From assembly GCF_014905175.1 (NCBI RefSeq), contig NC_057790.1:20610469-20674468 (forward strand): a DNA stretch of 64,000 nt. The letters run 5' to 3'. Of this stretch, positions 42,701 to 52,773 are shown piece by piece. Both the position numbers and the translations under genes were made by a program. Position 1 is the first letter of the stretch; each line of letters begins with the position of its first letter. The notes beneath the pieces are model-generated. The model did no database searches. It was not told the origin of the DNA and saw only the letters and a list, made by a program, of their open reading frames with translations. Source of the DNA: Aphidius gifuensis (Eukaryota; Arthropoda; Insecta; Hymenoptera; Braconidae).

Positions 42701-45700
42701 GTGAATTCATAAATATTGTTTGGAATAACATAGATAAAGTGTAGATCTTATCTTTGTCAATTTTAAAAGTGGCATTTTCATGAAAGAAATTTTTCTCTTG
42801 TGTACGCTAAAAAAACTGTCTCAATCGAGCGAACAAATCCCGTCTCACCACATTCTCAGCTATACCACTTGCTGCATGCTTTTCTTTACTCCCCGTATTA
42901 TTTCTAGTGTCTTTTTTTTTTTTCTTCATCATCTGACCTTTGAGGTCACCATGGGATTTTTTTTTCTGTCCAACTCCCTTGTGTATCTATTGCCAGATTC
43001 AAGCGTAATCCCCCCAAGTCAAAATGTCGTGAGTTGACATTTTTAAAAAATGAAAAAAAAATATTACTGTATCATTTAGATCAGTTTTATTATGCATACA
43101 TAAATTTGTTAACATATAAAATAGGTTAAATTTATATTTTATAATGTTTGCATAAATAAATTTCTTAAGGAATAATTTTAAAAGTTATTAAAAAAATAAA
43201 AAAATAAATTATTATTATTTTGGAAATATATAACTTTTAAATTTCAACCATGTAAAATTATGGAACATTATTGTTTTTATTATTTATTAATTTTTTCGTA
43301 AATTATGCTCGGAGAACAAAAAAAAATATAAATTTGGGTCGAACAATGCTTGACTTGTACTACTGAACTTTTTAAACTTTTAAATTTTTCTCAAATAAAT
43401 TGAACGAACCGATGAGTTAATTATTTTTAATGATTTTTCACAATTAAAATATAAAAAAAATAAAAATATAATAAAATTGATAAAAATTAATTAACTGAAC
43501 TCGAAAAAAAAAAATGATATTCATGAAAATAATAGATCTCTCAAAAATGAGAATTTTATATTAAAAAAAAAAAAAAAAAATACATCATAAATATACAGCT
43601 AGGTATAATATGAGTAAAAAATATTAAAAATGATAAATTAATTTAATAAATCTGATACAAAAGAGAGACTATAGAATATTTTTTCTATTTTAAAAATGTA
43701 ATAGAGATTATAAAAAATGTTAAACTTAAAATTCACAGACATGAAATGTATATTTTTTCTTTTTTTTTTCGTTCATCACAGTATGCCTCATTTAAATGCC
43801 TTCAGTGGTCTCTTCAACAAGCGGATCACCTGGTGTTCAACAGTTCACATTGAAGCACCACAGTAGTAGAGTAGTAAATTTTTCTCAAAGAAGCCAAGGA
43901 GAAAATTTATAAGAGGTACAACATTGCTGTGTTGTACAAAACTCAACTTAACTAATACCATCATACACTAACACACATACAAAGTGGTATATATAAAGTC
44001 GAAGCTGAGCCAGCTCTAATCGGTGTGCTCATGCAGAAATACCACGGCCAAAATCTCTAAATACAACTACTAACGTTGATGCTTGTCATCAGGTATACTT
44101 ACAAGAACAATGATGAGACAAAGTAAAGTATTATATATATATATATTTGAGTACCCGAGTGTTAAATATTGTCAAGAGTATGACAAGTACCAATATATAT
44201 ATGTATTACCAAGTTTTAACCAAACTTGCGGTATGAAAAAAAAACATATATATTCATTTTTGTATGTATAAATTACTTATGTTTGAATAAATAAACACAA
44301 AGCAAAAAAGATACTTTATACACAGAATAAAAAAAATAATTTGACAATAAAAATATATAATTGTTTAAATTGTATATAACTTTATGAAAGTTTGTATATA
44401 CAATTTCATCGCGTAGTAACAAAAGAGTGTTCTCGTAATTTTACCAGAATTTTTAACAAAAGAGAATAAAAAAATTATGAAACTCACCATTGATAAAGCT
44501 GCTGTCAATTGATGTCGTTGGCTTATCTCATTGAAATTCATATCATCTGCAACAATAAAAAATATTTTATTCAACTAAAATAAATATAAATATTTGCCTG
44601 ACAAATTTTAAATAGATCTGATGCATTTTTTAGTAGGAAAAATAAAAATTTTTAAATATATTTTACTTCAAATTTTTAAAATTTTCTAGTAAAACTTCAT
44701 GAGAGCTTTATTTTTTGACGTTGATTTGAATTTCAAGTTAAGAATCTCACATTGGATTGACGTTAAATTGCAACGAGCTATTTACTACAACTTTTGAAAA
44801 GTGATTTAAAAAATAAATCGTTTTCGAAAGATTTTAAACATACTCGTATGTAATTTTACCAAATTAATATTTTATTTAATTTTGGTAATTAAGCTTTTTC
44901 GTTATCAACATGGCAATTTATAAAATTATCTATATATAAATAGAATAACAAGAATGTCTAATAGGTGATAGGCAAATCAACGATTTCGATTGTAAATTAA
45001 ATTCTAAAAAGCCATGAAGCACGATACGTAACGAGACAATTAATACATGTGGACAATTGCTTCAAGCATTGTACCTACTGTTTAGAAAACTATACATATA
45101 TACATATATAAAGAGAGAGAAAATATATGTATATATATATTTAGTAAAAGCTGTATTTGATAGTAACACCCATCTCTTGTTCCTCTCGCCATGAATCTAT
45201 ACATCTATTGGCCACGAAAATTTACGTGGCTATGTACGTGTTCACTGTTTGTGGCTAAAATTTGCAACTACAGACCCAAATATAAGCTACTATATATTGA
45301 ATAGTGATATATGTGTATGTGTTGTCACTTATATATATACATAATAGTCACGTTGTTGTGGCTTCACCGTCAGTATACTAAAGTAACTCATATATATTCA
45401 TATCTCCTTTGTTCAGTCAACTTTCAACAACCATTCTAACATTATATTATATATATAAAACAAATATATATATAGTATATTTTATAATTTTATAAAATTT
45501 AATAAGCATTTAAGTTTTATATAATTATAAAAAAAAAAAAATTTTAATTTATTCTATAATGTGTACTTTGTGTTCATATTTTTATAGTTTTAACAATATA
45601 TCCATTATAAAAATCTATAAAATTGATGTAAACTTTAGATGTGTTGCTTAAATTATAATTTTGATGTAGATGATAAATATATGATGATAGTAAATTTTAC

Positions 45701-48700
45701 ATTTTGTATGAACGACCACAAATGAATCTACATAATCGAGGTCTTTCATCCTTGTTCTCTCTGGTGATATAGCTTTTGTTTGTTTTTTTTTTTTATTTTT
45801 ATTTCTTATTTTTTAAACTACACAATTTGCCAAGCAAGTGACCAAAAGACTAGCCTACCTTTTTGCGTTTCATTACCCATGTAATTTGGTTTTATAGTTG
45901 TATATGTGTAGAGAAAATTTTGTAAGTATATAGTTTAGACAAAAACGTTGCTGTAAATTATGACTAAAACGATTTTTTTTTTTTTACCAATTCAAAATTA
46001 CGACGTTCTATTGTTAACTTTGCTACCATTAGAAATGATTTTCATCACTATTGTTCATTTCTCAGGGGCCTAAAGATTTTCTTGATTATTATTCATGATT
46101 AAACATAGGAAAATTATTTTATTTAAACTTTGGTGATGTATCTTTAGTTTAACAATTGAAGTTTTGATTATTTTAGTTTTAAAAAGTTTTATTTCATTTT
46201 TTTAAGATTCATAAAATGTATACTAAGAACTTATGTACTTTCAATTTTTTTATTTTTTTTGGCCTATCATAAAAATATATATTGTTAGATACTTGATGAA
46301 AAAAAAAAAATATATATTTCACGAGTTATATGTATGTGTGTATAACACAATTCGAAAAATTATTGTTGTAAAAAAAAAAAAAAACTTCAGTGTATTCTGC
46401 AGATATGGTATAAATGAAAGAACAAAAAAAAAAAGTTACCGTGTAAAAAATATCGAATGGTTGCACACTGATAGTTACGAGAATTCAGCAATGCGGTAAG
46501 ATGAAAAATAAAATTTTTAAAAATTCCAGAGTTAATGCATAGAATAATAATAAAAAAAAAAAAAAAATTGAATAATAGAAAAATGTTCTATTTAAACTTG
46601 TGCTTTGAAAAAAAAAAAATTTTTTTTTAAATTGAATTGTAACTATAAGTTTAATTGAAAAAAAAATATAGTAAAGTAATCGTTATTATTGCTTTTAAAA
46701 TAATATTTTAATCTTCATTGTCCTTGAAAAATTCAACTTGATGGAATAAGTTGAGACAAAAACTTTTGTAACTGTCAAAAGTTTTTTCAAGTTATGTTTA
46801 AGACACTGGAAAGCCGAGAAAAGTATTTTCATACTGTTATATATATATATGAAACTTTAAAAGACACAAGAATATTTTTTGCTTTCTTTTGTTAAACCCG
46901 GAACTCATCTCGAACTTGATTAAAGCCATCGAGTGATAGGAACTTCCCTCGGACATTGTTCAACTTGAAAATGTAATAAATCTATTTTACTAACGTTCTC
47001 AAATCGTATTAGCGAGCCCAAGTCTCGTACGTTTCTCTTCATTTTCTCTAACCTCTATTCCGGAACAAACTCATCATTTCACTTTACTTCAATATGAACT
47101 CGCTGATGCTTGTTGAAGCACAAGAAAATAAAATTTTAAAAATAACAAAAAATCATGTTTTTACTATACTAGCTAGTTTGTTACAAATGACTTGTCAAGT
47201 TGTGAAGAAAAAATTTATCATTTTAAATTAATATTCCTAATAATTTAAATAAAAGAAAAAAATTTTCACAAACATTTTTTACAACTTATATTAAATGTTG
47301 TATATTTAAAAAATAAAAAATCATTAAATAATGAATTTTACTTAATGTTATTGTCAAAAATAAGAAATTGAAAAAAAAAATAAAAATAAAATAAAACTGT
47401 GCACTCAAATTGTAAATGAAAAAAATTTAAAAAAATAAAAGAACAGATATATTGCAAGTTGCAACACAAGTCAATTTAGTTTATTCACTTATCTCAAGAT
47501 TGCAAAGGACAATTTATGTCAAGAATGCTAGTAAAGACGAGGGTGATAAGGGGAACAACAGGGGGGCTATTTTATCCACGCAATGTCGGGCACGAGCCAT
47601 TTTTTTTTTATTCCAGAAACATGACCTGAAACATGGTGCTTTCGAAGCTCCTCTTTTCACTACATATACTAACCAAAGCACATTGTTATTTTCTTTCTCT
47701 ATCTCTCACTCTTTTCTTTTTCTTGTCCCCATTTTTTTTTCTCTATTCTTGTTTTCTTCATGTTTTTTTTTTCCTATATTTACTTCCGTTTATTCTTTCA
47801 GAGTACTTTTTTTTGTCAATATATACACACGTCTATATTTTTTCTAACAACGTTTTTTTAAACTACGATTTAGAGCTAGCCAACACTCATTCATTTATTT
47901 AATTTTTAAACTTTGATAATATCAAAGCCTGAGTGAATAACATTGTCAAATATTGAAGTAATAATTAAAATTTTTTATTTCAATGTCACCACTGGCAAAA
48001 TAATGATAGTTAAATTCATACAATCTCCATAAATATAAGACTCGAAATTCTATTTTATTTAATATGTGTATATGTGAGTATCAAAAGAGTAGTAAAATCT
48101 TCTTTTGTATAATTAATGCATTGTCACGATTAAAGTTCTTACTAAAGAGAAAAGCTTATTTCTTCTTTTTCTATAATTAAGCTTTCAGATATATTATTTA
48201 ATTCATAAAATCAATTAAGCTCACAGAATATTCAAAGCATATTCGAAAAAAAAAAGGTAATTAGCCAAGGCATATATGAACCGTCACAGTATATAACGAT
48301 AAAATCAAAATTTTTAAGTAAGTTGTAAAAAAAAATATGCCCCAGTCGTACGATAAAAGCTAATGATACTGACGTGCTTACCTCACTTGACGTTCTCATA
48401 AAAGAGGGAAGTTGACAATTATTTTCTCTTGTGCCATATTTGCCAAGAAAATGATGTGACACTGGATGCTAAAACAAAAAAAAAATAAAATTATTTTTTA
48501 CAAAAACACACAAGTAATAAATTAATAATTTAAAAAAAATTGAAATAAAAAAAATAAGGTTCTTATGAGAACAAGCTTATTTACTGAAAAAAAAATTTTT
48601 TTATGACAGGAAAAAATATTTCTTTGTTCATGAGATATTTTTAAAAACTTTTTTCTTTTTTTTTAATGATACACGCAGTAAAAAAAAAAGCATGAATTTA

Positions 48701-51700
48701 ATATTTATTAATTATTATAAATATAAATTTAGTTTATTAATTAAAAAAAAATATATAAAATTTAATTTTAACAAGTTTAAATTTAATGAAATTTATGTAT
48801 TATGTAATTTATGATTTTAGAATCTCGAGCAAGGATACAGGGACCATCTGATATTTATCTCAAAACAGGTAGTTTACTAGTATTGACCTGTGTCATGTCA
48901 CAAGGACCACATGATTTAGGTACAGTTGCCTGGTATCGTGATAATCAAGCAGTTGTAACATCACCACGAAATGAAAATGACATTGATGCTGAACCAAGAA
49001 TAACAGTAGAAACTGAATGGAGTGATGCTTTGACATCAAGGTTAGTTATTGAATAATAATAAAAGTCAAAGAAAAAATAATTAAATTTAACAAGACAAAA
49101 AAAAAAATATAAAATTACAGAGACCCTATGTTTTTTTGAAAAGAAAAAGAAATTCGATTTGCAATTTATTTCTTATCATCCGAGTCATCTGACATTGTCA
49201 TTATTCAATTTTTCCAACCTTTAATTTATTTTTCATTCAATTTTATTTTATAATATATATTTTTTTCAAATTACAGATTAAGGATTACCTATGCTAAAAC
49301 AAGTGATTCTGGTAACTACAGTTGTGTGCCAACCGTTGCTCAGAGATCGAGTGTTAATGTTCACATAATAAATGGTGACTTTTATATATTTTCATATTTT
49401 TATTATATTATTATTCATTCAATTATTTATTCAACAATTTGTATGGTATCAGTTTTCCAAATATACATATCGTTTTTATTATTATTTCATTTATTTTTTT
49501 CAACTCTCACAACAATCAATTTTGTTTGGATTCATAGGTATTAATGATATTGTTATACGTGCGTACAGAGTTGTTGCCAACGAAGCCAATAGTTAACGAC
49601 ATAAAAAAATTTAAAAAAGCCATAGGAAACAATGAAAAAATAAATTTCAAAAGTATACAAAATTCAGTGTGATATTCATTTGTGATTGCTCGTACTATTT
49701 TATATAAAAATACAAATAGAATATACATGTATATTTTGATTATATAAAAAAAATTTTAAAAAAGCCAATATACACAAGCAAATATATAAAGTGGTGAATG
49801 GTAATGATATTTTTTTTCTTTTTTTATTGGGATAATGAAAAAGATAATGTATGATTCTCTTGAAATTATAAATTTCATAGTATCAAGTGATTTCAACATT
49901 ATGGTTCACCTGGACACTCGCATGAAAGAGTTATATGTATTATATAAATGATTGATATATATAATACATATGTATATATATATATGAATGCCTATTTGTC
50001 ATATAGTTGCCATCACGCTTTGCCATCTGTAAAGCCTCAGCAGCTTGTGCTAACCAGTAGAAAGCTTCATCAAAACGGGTTCACGGATGATGAGAGGTTG
50101 TGAATAGGTTGAAATTAGACGAAATCGTGGCATTACTTGTATGTGCTGCACACTGACGTCCATTATTTTACTGGATACTTTGAAATATATATATAGATAT
50201 AAATAAATCACACATACATAGACATAAATCACACGGGGTTCAACTAATTTCTGAGAACTAAAAAAAAATTCAAAAGATAAATATTTTTTGTTGTTGCTAT
50301 ACCAACTAGTCATTATTATCTTTTTTTTTTTTCCTATTTTCATTGTTTTTCTATTTTTTGAATGTAGAGAATAAAAAAAAAATTCAATTGAGCTTTTTGA
50401 AATGTTTTTTTTTTTCTTTTTGTTAGCTTGAAAATTATGTCATGAGAGTAAAATAAATTATTTATTTATTTTATGAATGAATATTATTTTTGTTCATTTA
50501 ATTTGTTTATTAAAATTATATATAACTGTCAGGTGTGTTAATTGAAATATAATAATTTATGTGAATTAATTATCAAAGGAAATTAGAAGTTCTGAAGCTT
50601 TTTGTTATTTATTATGAAAAATTTACTTAAACAGTGAAATTATTTTGAGGTTTAAATATACTGAAAATGTAATTAAGTTTAAAATTTAAAAATAAAATAA
50701 TAGCTTGATTATTATTTATGAAAAATGATAAAAGAAAAATATGATATTTTATAAATTGGGTAAACCTAAGCTTTGGCAAAATATGACAGATGCACTGTGA
50801 AATTTGAATTGGCTACAAGAAACGTGATTTGTCGATGTGCATTTATTTTTTTTTTATCATATTTTTATATTTTTTTATTTTTCTGATCATCCGTGCATTC
50901 ACGGTAATATTTTTTGTAAATATTGACGGAACGTGCAAGTTAGATTTGCGAATGCACCTCGTGACATATTGAGTGACAGTTGCTGTTTGAAAATTTTATT
51001 TCAATTTTTATTATATTATTTTTGTTTATTTTATTTTTTTATATAACAATCTGCTTGGCTCAACATGCGATTAAAAAAAATAACTGTATCAATATTATTA
51101 TTAATAGATATATAACGAAGCAAAAATAAAGTTTATCTAACTGATAAAATAAAAAATATAAAAATCCAGATATATAACAATAATAATAAAATCAAAAAAC
51201 TAGAAATATATATTGTGTATAATAAACAACAAGATAAATAGAATTGAAAAATGCGAGTATGTAGAAAAAAATATTCAGGACGTATTGGCAAAATGAAAGA
51301 AATAAAAAAGAAAAAGAAAAAAACCTTTTTCACTGAGAAATAGAATAAAGAAAAAATAAGATAAAGAAAAAAAAAACGATTTCGAAAATAGACGTATAAA
51401 TTTAGAGAAAAGTATAAGGCAATGTCTTTTGGGGGTAGCAACGAATAAATTTACCACATTTTATATATATACCGAGGCAAGTTGAGCGCGCCAACCCGAC
51501 GACAAAGTCGACGAGGTATAATCCGTCCCAACGACGTCGTATACACCCTCGGAAATTCGTTAGACTCTAGCAAATCCGGTGTGTTGACGAAAAAAGGAAA
51601 CTATCTTATAGTCTATTTGACGGACTCGCCTTACAAATTCATCTTTTTTTTTTTTTTTTCCTCTTCTTTTGTGTATTTTTTTTTTTGTCTCCAATTCTTT

Positions 51701-52670
51701 TTTTTTTTTTTTATTTTTTCTTTCATGTTATTTTCATGTATATTTAAAGGCATACATATACGATTTTTTAAAATTTATTTTATCATTATTATTATTATCT
51801 ACTTGCGCATATGAAAAGTCATGTTATTTTTTGTTAAAAAAAATAGACGAGCAAATGCATCGTAGCAATAAGTTTGGCGAGTTTATATTATGAAATACGA
51901 TATATGAAAATAAAATCATATATATTGTTTTAAATAATTTAAACACGTACGCATTGAGAGAAAATTTATGTTGCATGATATTTAGATATATACAAGAACA
52001 AAATAAAAATACATTAAAATTGAGTAGGACACTTGATGTTAATCGGAAAACCGTGTATGCGTGACAATCAATCTATCAATCTTTTTTTTTTTTTTTTCGT
52101 AATTTTAATACTTTTATTATTTTTACTTGTATTTTTTACCCTTTCTCATTTTTTTCCCTTCACTTTTACTATATTTTCAACCCCTAAATTAATTCCAAGT
52201 TCAAATTATATAATGCTCTTTTAAAATTGGCTGACTATTCAATTTTTGTACTACTTAAATTTTAAAAAATTAACAATTTATTTTAATATTTAACAAAATA
52301 AATATATACTATAAAATACGTCGAAATAAATTAATTTATTGATAATAAAAAAATATATTTTGAAATTTAATTCAATATAGTATTGTGTGGTAAATAATTT
52401 AGGTCAACTATGCATATTTTTTTTTTTTCTGTGATAATTAAAATATGAAAATGAATAGCTACTAATTTTTAAATATACAGATAATGTTGATGTAATTATA
52501 TGAGCATGATAAAACATTATGATTATCATTTTAGCTGTAAATTATAATGAGTATTATCATGTATTTTAGGTGAACATCCTGCGGCAATGCAACATGGGAA
52601 CACTGCTGTCGGCGCGCCAACACCAGGAGCTTACCTCCTTCTTGTTCTCATACTGGGCCAATTCAGATAA
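21859..52670 (+). CDS. dpr: Dpr-family immunoglobulin-superfamily receptor, 3' part
   Basis: Four plus-strand exons join in phase: 21859-22069, 48821-49040, 49277-49374 and 52570-52670. Together they give 209 residues plus TAA. The order is: second half of the first Ig domain (VSWMRKRD, then ENWTLQI and DSGIYECQVST), a complete second Ig domain (LVLTCVMSQ, TVAWYRD, DSGNYSCVPT), then GEHPAAMQHGN and a hydrophobic tail, AYLLLVLILG. The RD-HIL run after the Ig1 tryptophan and the YECQ-STEPKMSL run are hallmarks of the defective-proboscis-extension-response family. These surface receptors bind DIP partners and help specify synapses. The signal peptide and first half of Ig1 are missing; they must lie on exons upstream because 21859 begins in phase 0 right after a splice acceptor. 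Introns are 26751, 236 and 3195 nt, and the first holds two mobile elements. I cannot assign a particular paralogue. Confidence 0.92.
22236..22900 (+). repeat. Two diverged tandem units in the dpr intron (copies 2 and 3)
   Basis: Units of about 350-360 bp start near 22236 and 22595. Each has a CACTCGA-like stretch, then GAGACATT-AAAATAG-AAATC, a T-rich tract, ACTTTA-ATGTTG, and TATTATATTGAAAATA. Related AT-rich sequence containing an AATCAA/GATCAA-AATTTG motif follows each unit. They begin about 170 bp after the Ig1 exon. The sequence is diverged, so the duplication is old. Confidence 0.55.
24925..24985 (+). repeat. Short dispersed repeat with core CAGTAGTACAAGTCAAGC
   Basis: The core AGTACAAGTCAAGC followed by TGTGTCAGAC is shared with 13616-13660 on plus (AAACAAGTCAAGCAGTGTCAGAC-like) and with 43335-43375 on the minus strand (CAGTAGTACAAGTCAAGCAT). 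Flanks are AT-rich and diverged, so the full family boundaries are unclear. Confidence 0.45.
28770..28870 (+). repeat. Dispersed repeat family, copy near 28.8 kb
   Basis: Shares an ordered block with 55590-55740 and 58905-59030: GAGAATTTTTT, then TCTACTTG/TCTGCTTG, TTGAAAAATT, GAAATATCT, GATGCGT/AATACGT, and a TAGGAG or TAAGAG run leading into a T/A-rich tail. No ORF and no clear terminal inverted repeats. Confidence 0.5.
29196..29230. repeat. GATG/GATA tetranucleotide microsatellite
   Basis: Imperfect run of GATG, GATA and TATG units in intronic DNA. Confidence 0.75.
34213..35067. mobile_element. Nonautonomous hAT-like element with TIRs and 8-bp target duplication
   Basis: The 855-bp element starts TAGAGATGCACACGAGAC and ends with its exact reverse complement, GTCTCGTGTGCATCTCTA. 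It is flanked on both sides by the 8-bp direct repeat TTAATAAA (34205-34212 and 35068-35075). An 8-bp duplication with TAGAGATGCAC-type ends is characteristic of hAT transposons. Both subterminal zones (34240-34385 and 34918-35050) are packed with CTCGT/CGAGAC units in both orientations, probably transposase-binding sites by analogy with other hAT elements. The 500-bp core is AT-rich with no transposase frame, so it would need a transposase supplied from elsewhere. It sits in the large dpr intron. Confidence 0.85.
35076..37121. other. dpr intron between the hAT-like and DIRS elements
   Basis: AT-rich intronic sequence with no supported exon or RNA gene. A mixed-composition stretch lies around 35370-35560, but its open frame (35343-35543 minus) has no recognisable domain. 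Confidence 0.6.
37122..37290 (+). repeat. Left inverted terminal repeat of the DIRS element
   Basis: Reverse-complementary to 41673-41830 over most of its length, including the blocks AGTATCGATAAGCTAGAG, ACCACAACCTTTAGAGTA, a T run, and TTTACGTGTAGGTGT. Differences are a few substitutions and the T-run length. The outermost bases differ from those of the right repeat. Confidence 0.93.
37379..38651 (+). pseudogene. DIRS gag-like region, broken
   Basis: Split across frames. The upstream part encodes an RSRSRSQ/RERSSDRK basic stretch near 37390-37450. It is followed by an interruption of low-complexity DNA (CT-rich tract and a 16-17-bp minisatellite, 37574-37767). Coding resumes at about 37803 with the run DLIKSLRDDPTIPKSTLNVH near 37924. 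The end (about 38445-38651) is a basic region with KKKSYSGRTRNHRVDHR, which suits a nucleic-acid-binding Gag tail. Assignment as gag is by position before RT and by basic composition, not by a recognised domain. Confidence 0.65.
37704..37766 (+). repeat. Minisatellite inside the gag-like region
   Basis: Four imperfect tandem units of 16-17 bp built on GACAATAAGTC plus an A/C-rich spacer. A pure CT-rich tract at about 37650-37685 precedes it. Together they interrupt the gag-like reading frame. Confidence 0.8.
38752..40412 (+). pseudogene. DIRS reverse transcriptase, RNase H and methyltransferase-like region, broken
   Basis: The RT includes YFLVPKPDGSNRFIL near 38900-38945, STIDLKDAYYLVPVDE near 39038-39085, FTCLPFGLSPSPYLF near 39133-39177, and the catalytic YLDD box at 39238-39249. 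RNase H follows with EIFSDASLSGWGAH near 39720-39762, then NYLELLAAHFALKC across a frame change near 39815. A DIRS-type methyltransferase-like segment contains SIDLFASRLNKKCKKF and PDAIIDAFTIPW near 40143-40242, continuing in another frame with YAFPPFALV and EGVVVVPLW. Frameshifts occur near 38947 and 39405, with an in-frame stop near 38970 and further stops after 39816. This order is diagnostic of the DIRS order rather than of LTR or LINE elements. Confidence 0.9.
40531..41431 (+). pseudogene. DIRS tyrosine recombinase, broken
   Basis: An ATG at 40531 opens an N-terminal core-binding-like segment with STIKQYQVSLKRWW, which stops after about 43 codons. The frame is interrupted several times. 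The catalytic end is readable from about 41048 to 41431: TLGHWIKEYTSEAGVD, then ITAYSTKHAAVSTAYQKGV, then TTVWST, a TAA stop at 41351-41353, and KMFAKFYNKPI with the expected nucleophilic tyrosine. The usual H-x-x-R box reads Y-S-T-K here, so two catalytic positions appear changed as well. An inactive enzyme is inferred. Confidence 0.85.
41487..41592 (+). repeat. Internal complementary region of the DIRS element
   Basis: The first part (41487-41528) is the near-exact reverse complement of the outer end of the left repeat (37122-37163). The second part (from about 41522 to 41592) matches the reverse complement of the outer end of the right repeat (41814-41880), including ATAATTATTAAATC and CAATTATATGACACGTCTCG. 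The two parts overlap at ATATAAT. In DIRS-1 this region is thought to template completion of the element ends during circle formation. Confidence 0.9.
41673..41880 (-). repeat. Right inverted terminal repeat of the DIRS element, with outer extension
   Basis: Inverted copy of 37122-37290, extended outward by roughly 50 bp (41830-41880) not present at the left end. The extension contains a small palindrome, CGCCCTTCGGGC-like, near 41847-41860, and is represented in the internal complementary region. Confidence 0.92.
41881..48820. other. dpr intron, right part
   Basis: About 7 kb of AT-rich intronic DNA leading to the Ig2 exon. No supported dpr exon. It holds a repeat copy on minus near 43335-43375, a nuclear-receptor-like palindrome at 42934-42948, and two small minus-strand exon-like segments (44488-44546 and 48382-48468) listed as findings. 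Confidence 0.55.
48821..49040 (+). CDS. dpr: dpr exon: most of Ig domain 2
   Basis: The acceptor AG is at 48819-48820 and the donor GT at 49041. The 220-nt exon completes a Glu codon from the Ig1 exon and ends two bases into an Arg codon. It encodes ARIQGPSDIYLKTGSLLVLT, the first Ig2 cysteine in LTCVMSQGP, and the core tryptophan in TVAWYRD. Frame agreement at both ends supports the model strongly. Confidence 0.94.
49277..49374 (+). CDS. dpr: dpr exon: end of Ig domain 2
   Basis: The acceptor AG is at 49275-49276 and the donor GT at 49375. The 98-nt exon encodes RLRITYAKTSDSGNYSCVPT and then VAQRSSVNVHIIN. DSGNYSC supplies the second Ig2 cysteine. It ends one base into a Gly codon finished by the last exon. 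The intron before it is only 236 nt. Confidence 0.94.
49375..52569. other. Last dpr intron
   Basis: 3195 nt, mostly AT-rich, with two compositionally distinct islands: 49986-50160 and the CpG-rich 51480-51640. Neither has a complete exon structure that I can support. Confidence 0.6.
52570..52670 (+). CDS. dpr: dpr last coding exon: linker and GPI-type tail
   Basis: The acceptor AG is at 52568-52569, and the stop TAA at 52668-52670. It encodes GEHPAAMQHGNTAVGAPTPG followed by AYLLLVLILGQFR. A small-residue linker followed by a short hydrophobic C-terminus fits a GPI-attachment signal, the membrane anchor described for many Dpr proteins. A one-pass membrane anchor is less likely because the hydrophobic run is only about 9-10 residues and nothing charged and cytosolic follows. 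Confidence 0.88.
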
Positions 52671-52767
52671 TATGATACACCAGAGGTTTAATGTAAAAAT
52701 GGGTAGTATGGATGTTGCGAATATTTCAAATGTGTATGTGTATAGAAATTTAAAAAAATTTTATTTA

Positions 52768-52773
52768 AATAAA
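52768..52773 (+). terminator. Candidate polyadenylation signal of dpr
   Basis: AATAAA 98 nt after the dpr stop codon; a second lies at 52916-52921. Both are weakly informative in AT-rich DNA. Confidence 0.3.

Noticed and set aside
42780..43037. 85-residue plus ORF in balanced-composition intronic DNA
   Set aside because: No recognisable domain, no splice context and T-run-derived Phe stretches.
46233..46508. 88-residue plus ORF ending near a GTAAGATG donor
   Set aside because: Much of the frame is poly-Lys from A runs, and no domain or in-phase partner exon was found.
47452..47902. Overlapping plus-strand ORFs of 131 and 89 residues
   Set aside because: Ser/Phe/Leu-rich frames from a CT-rich and T-rich tract; two overlapping frames are open equally, as expected for low complexity.
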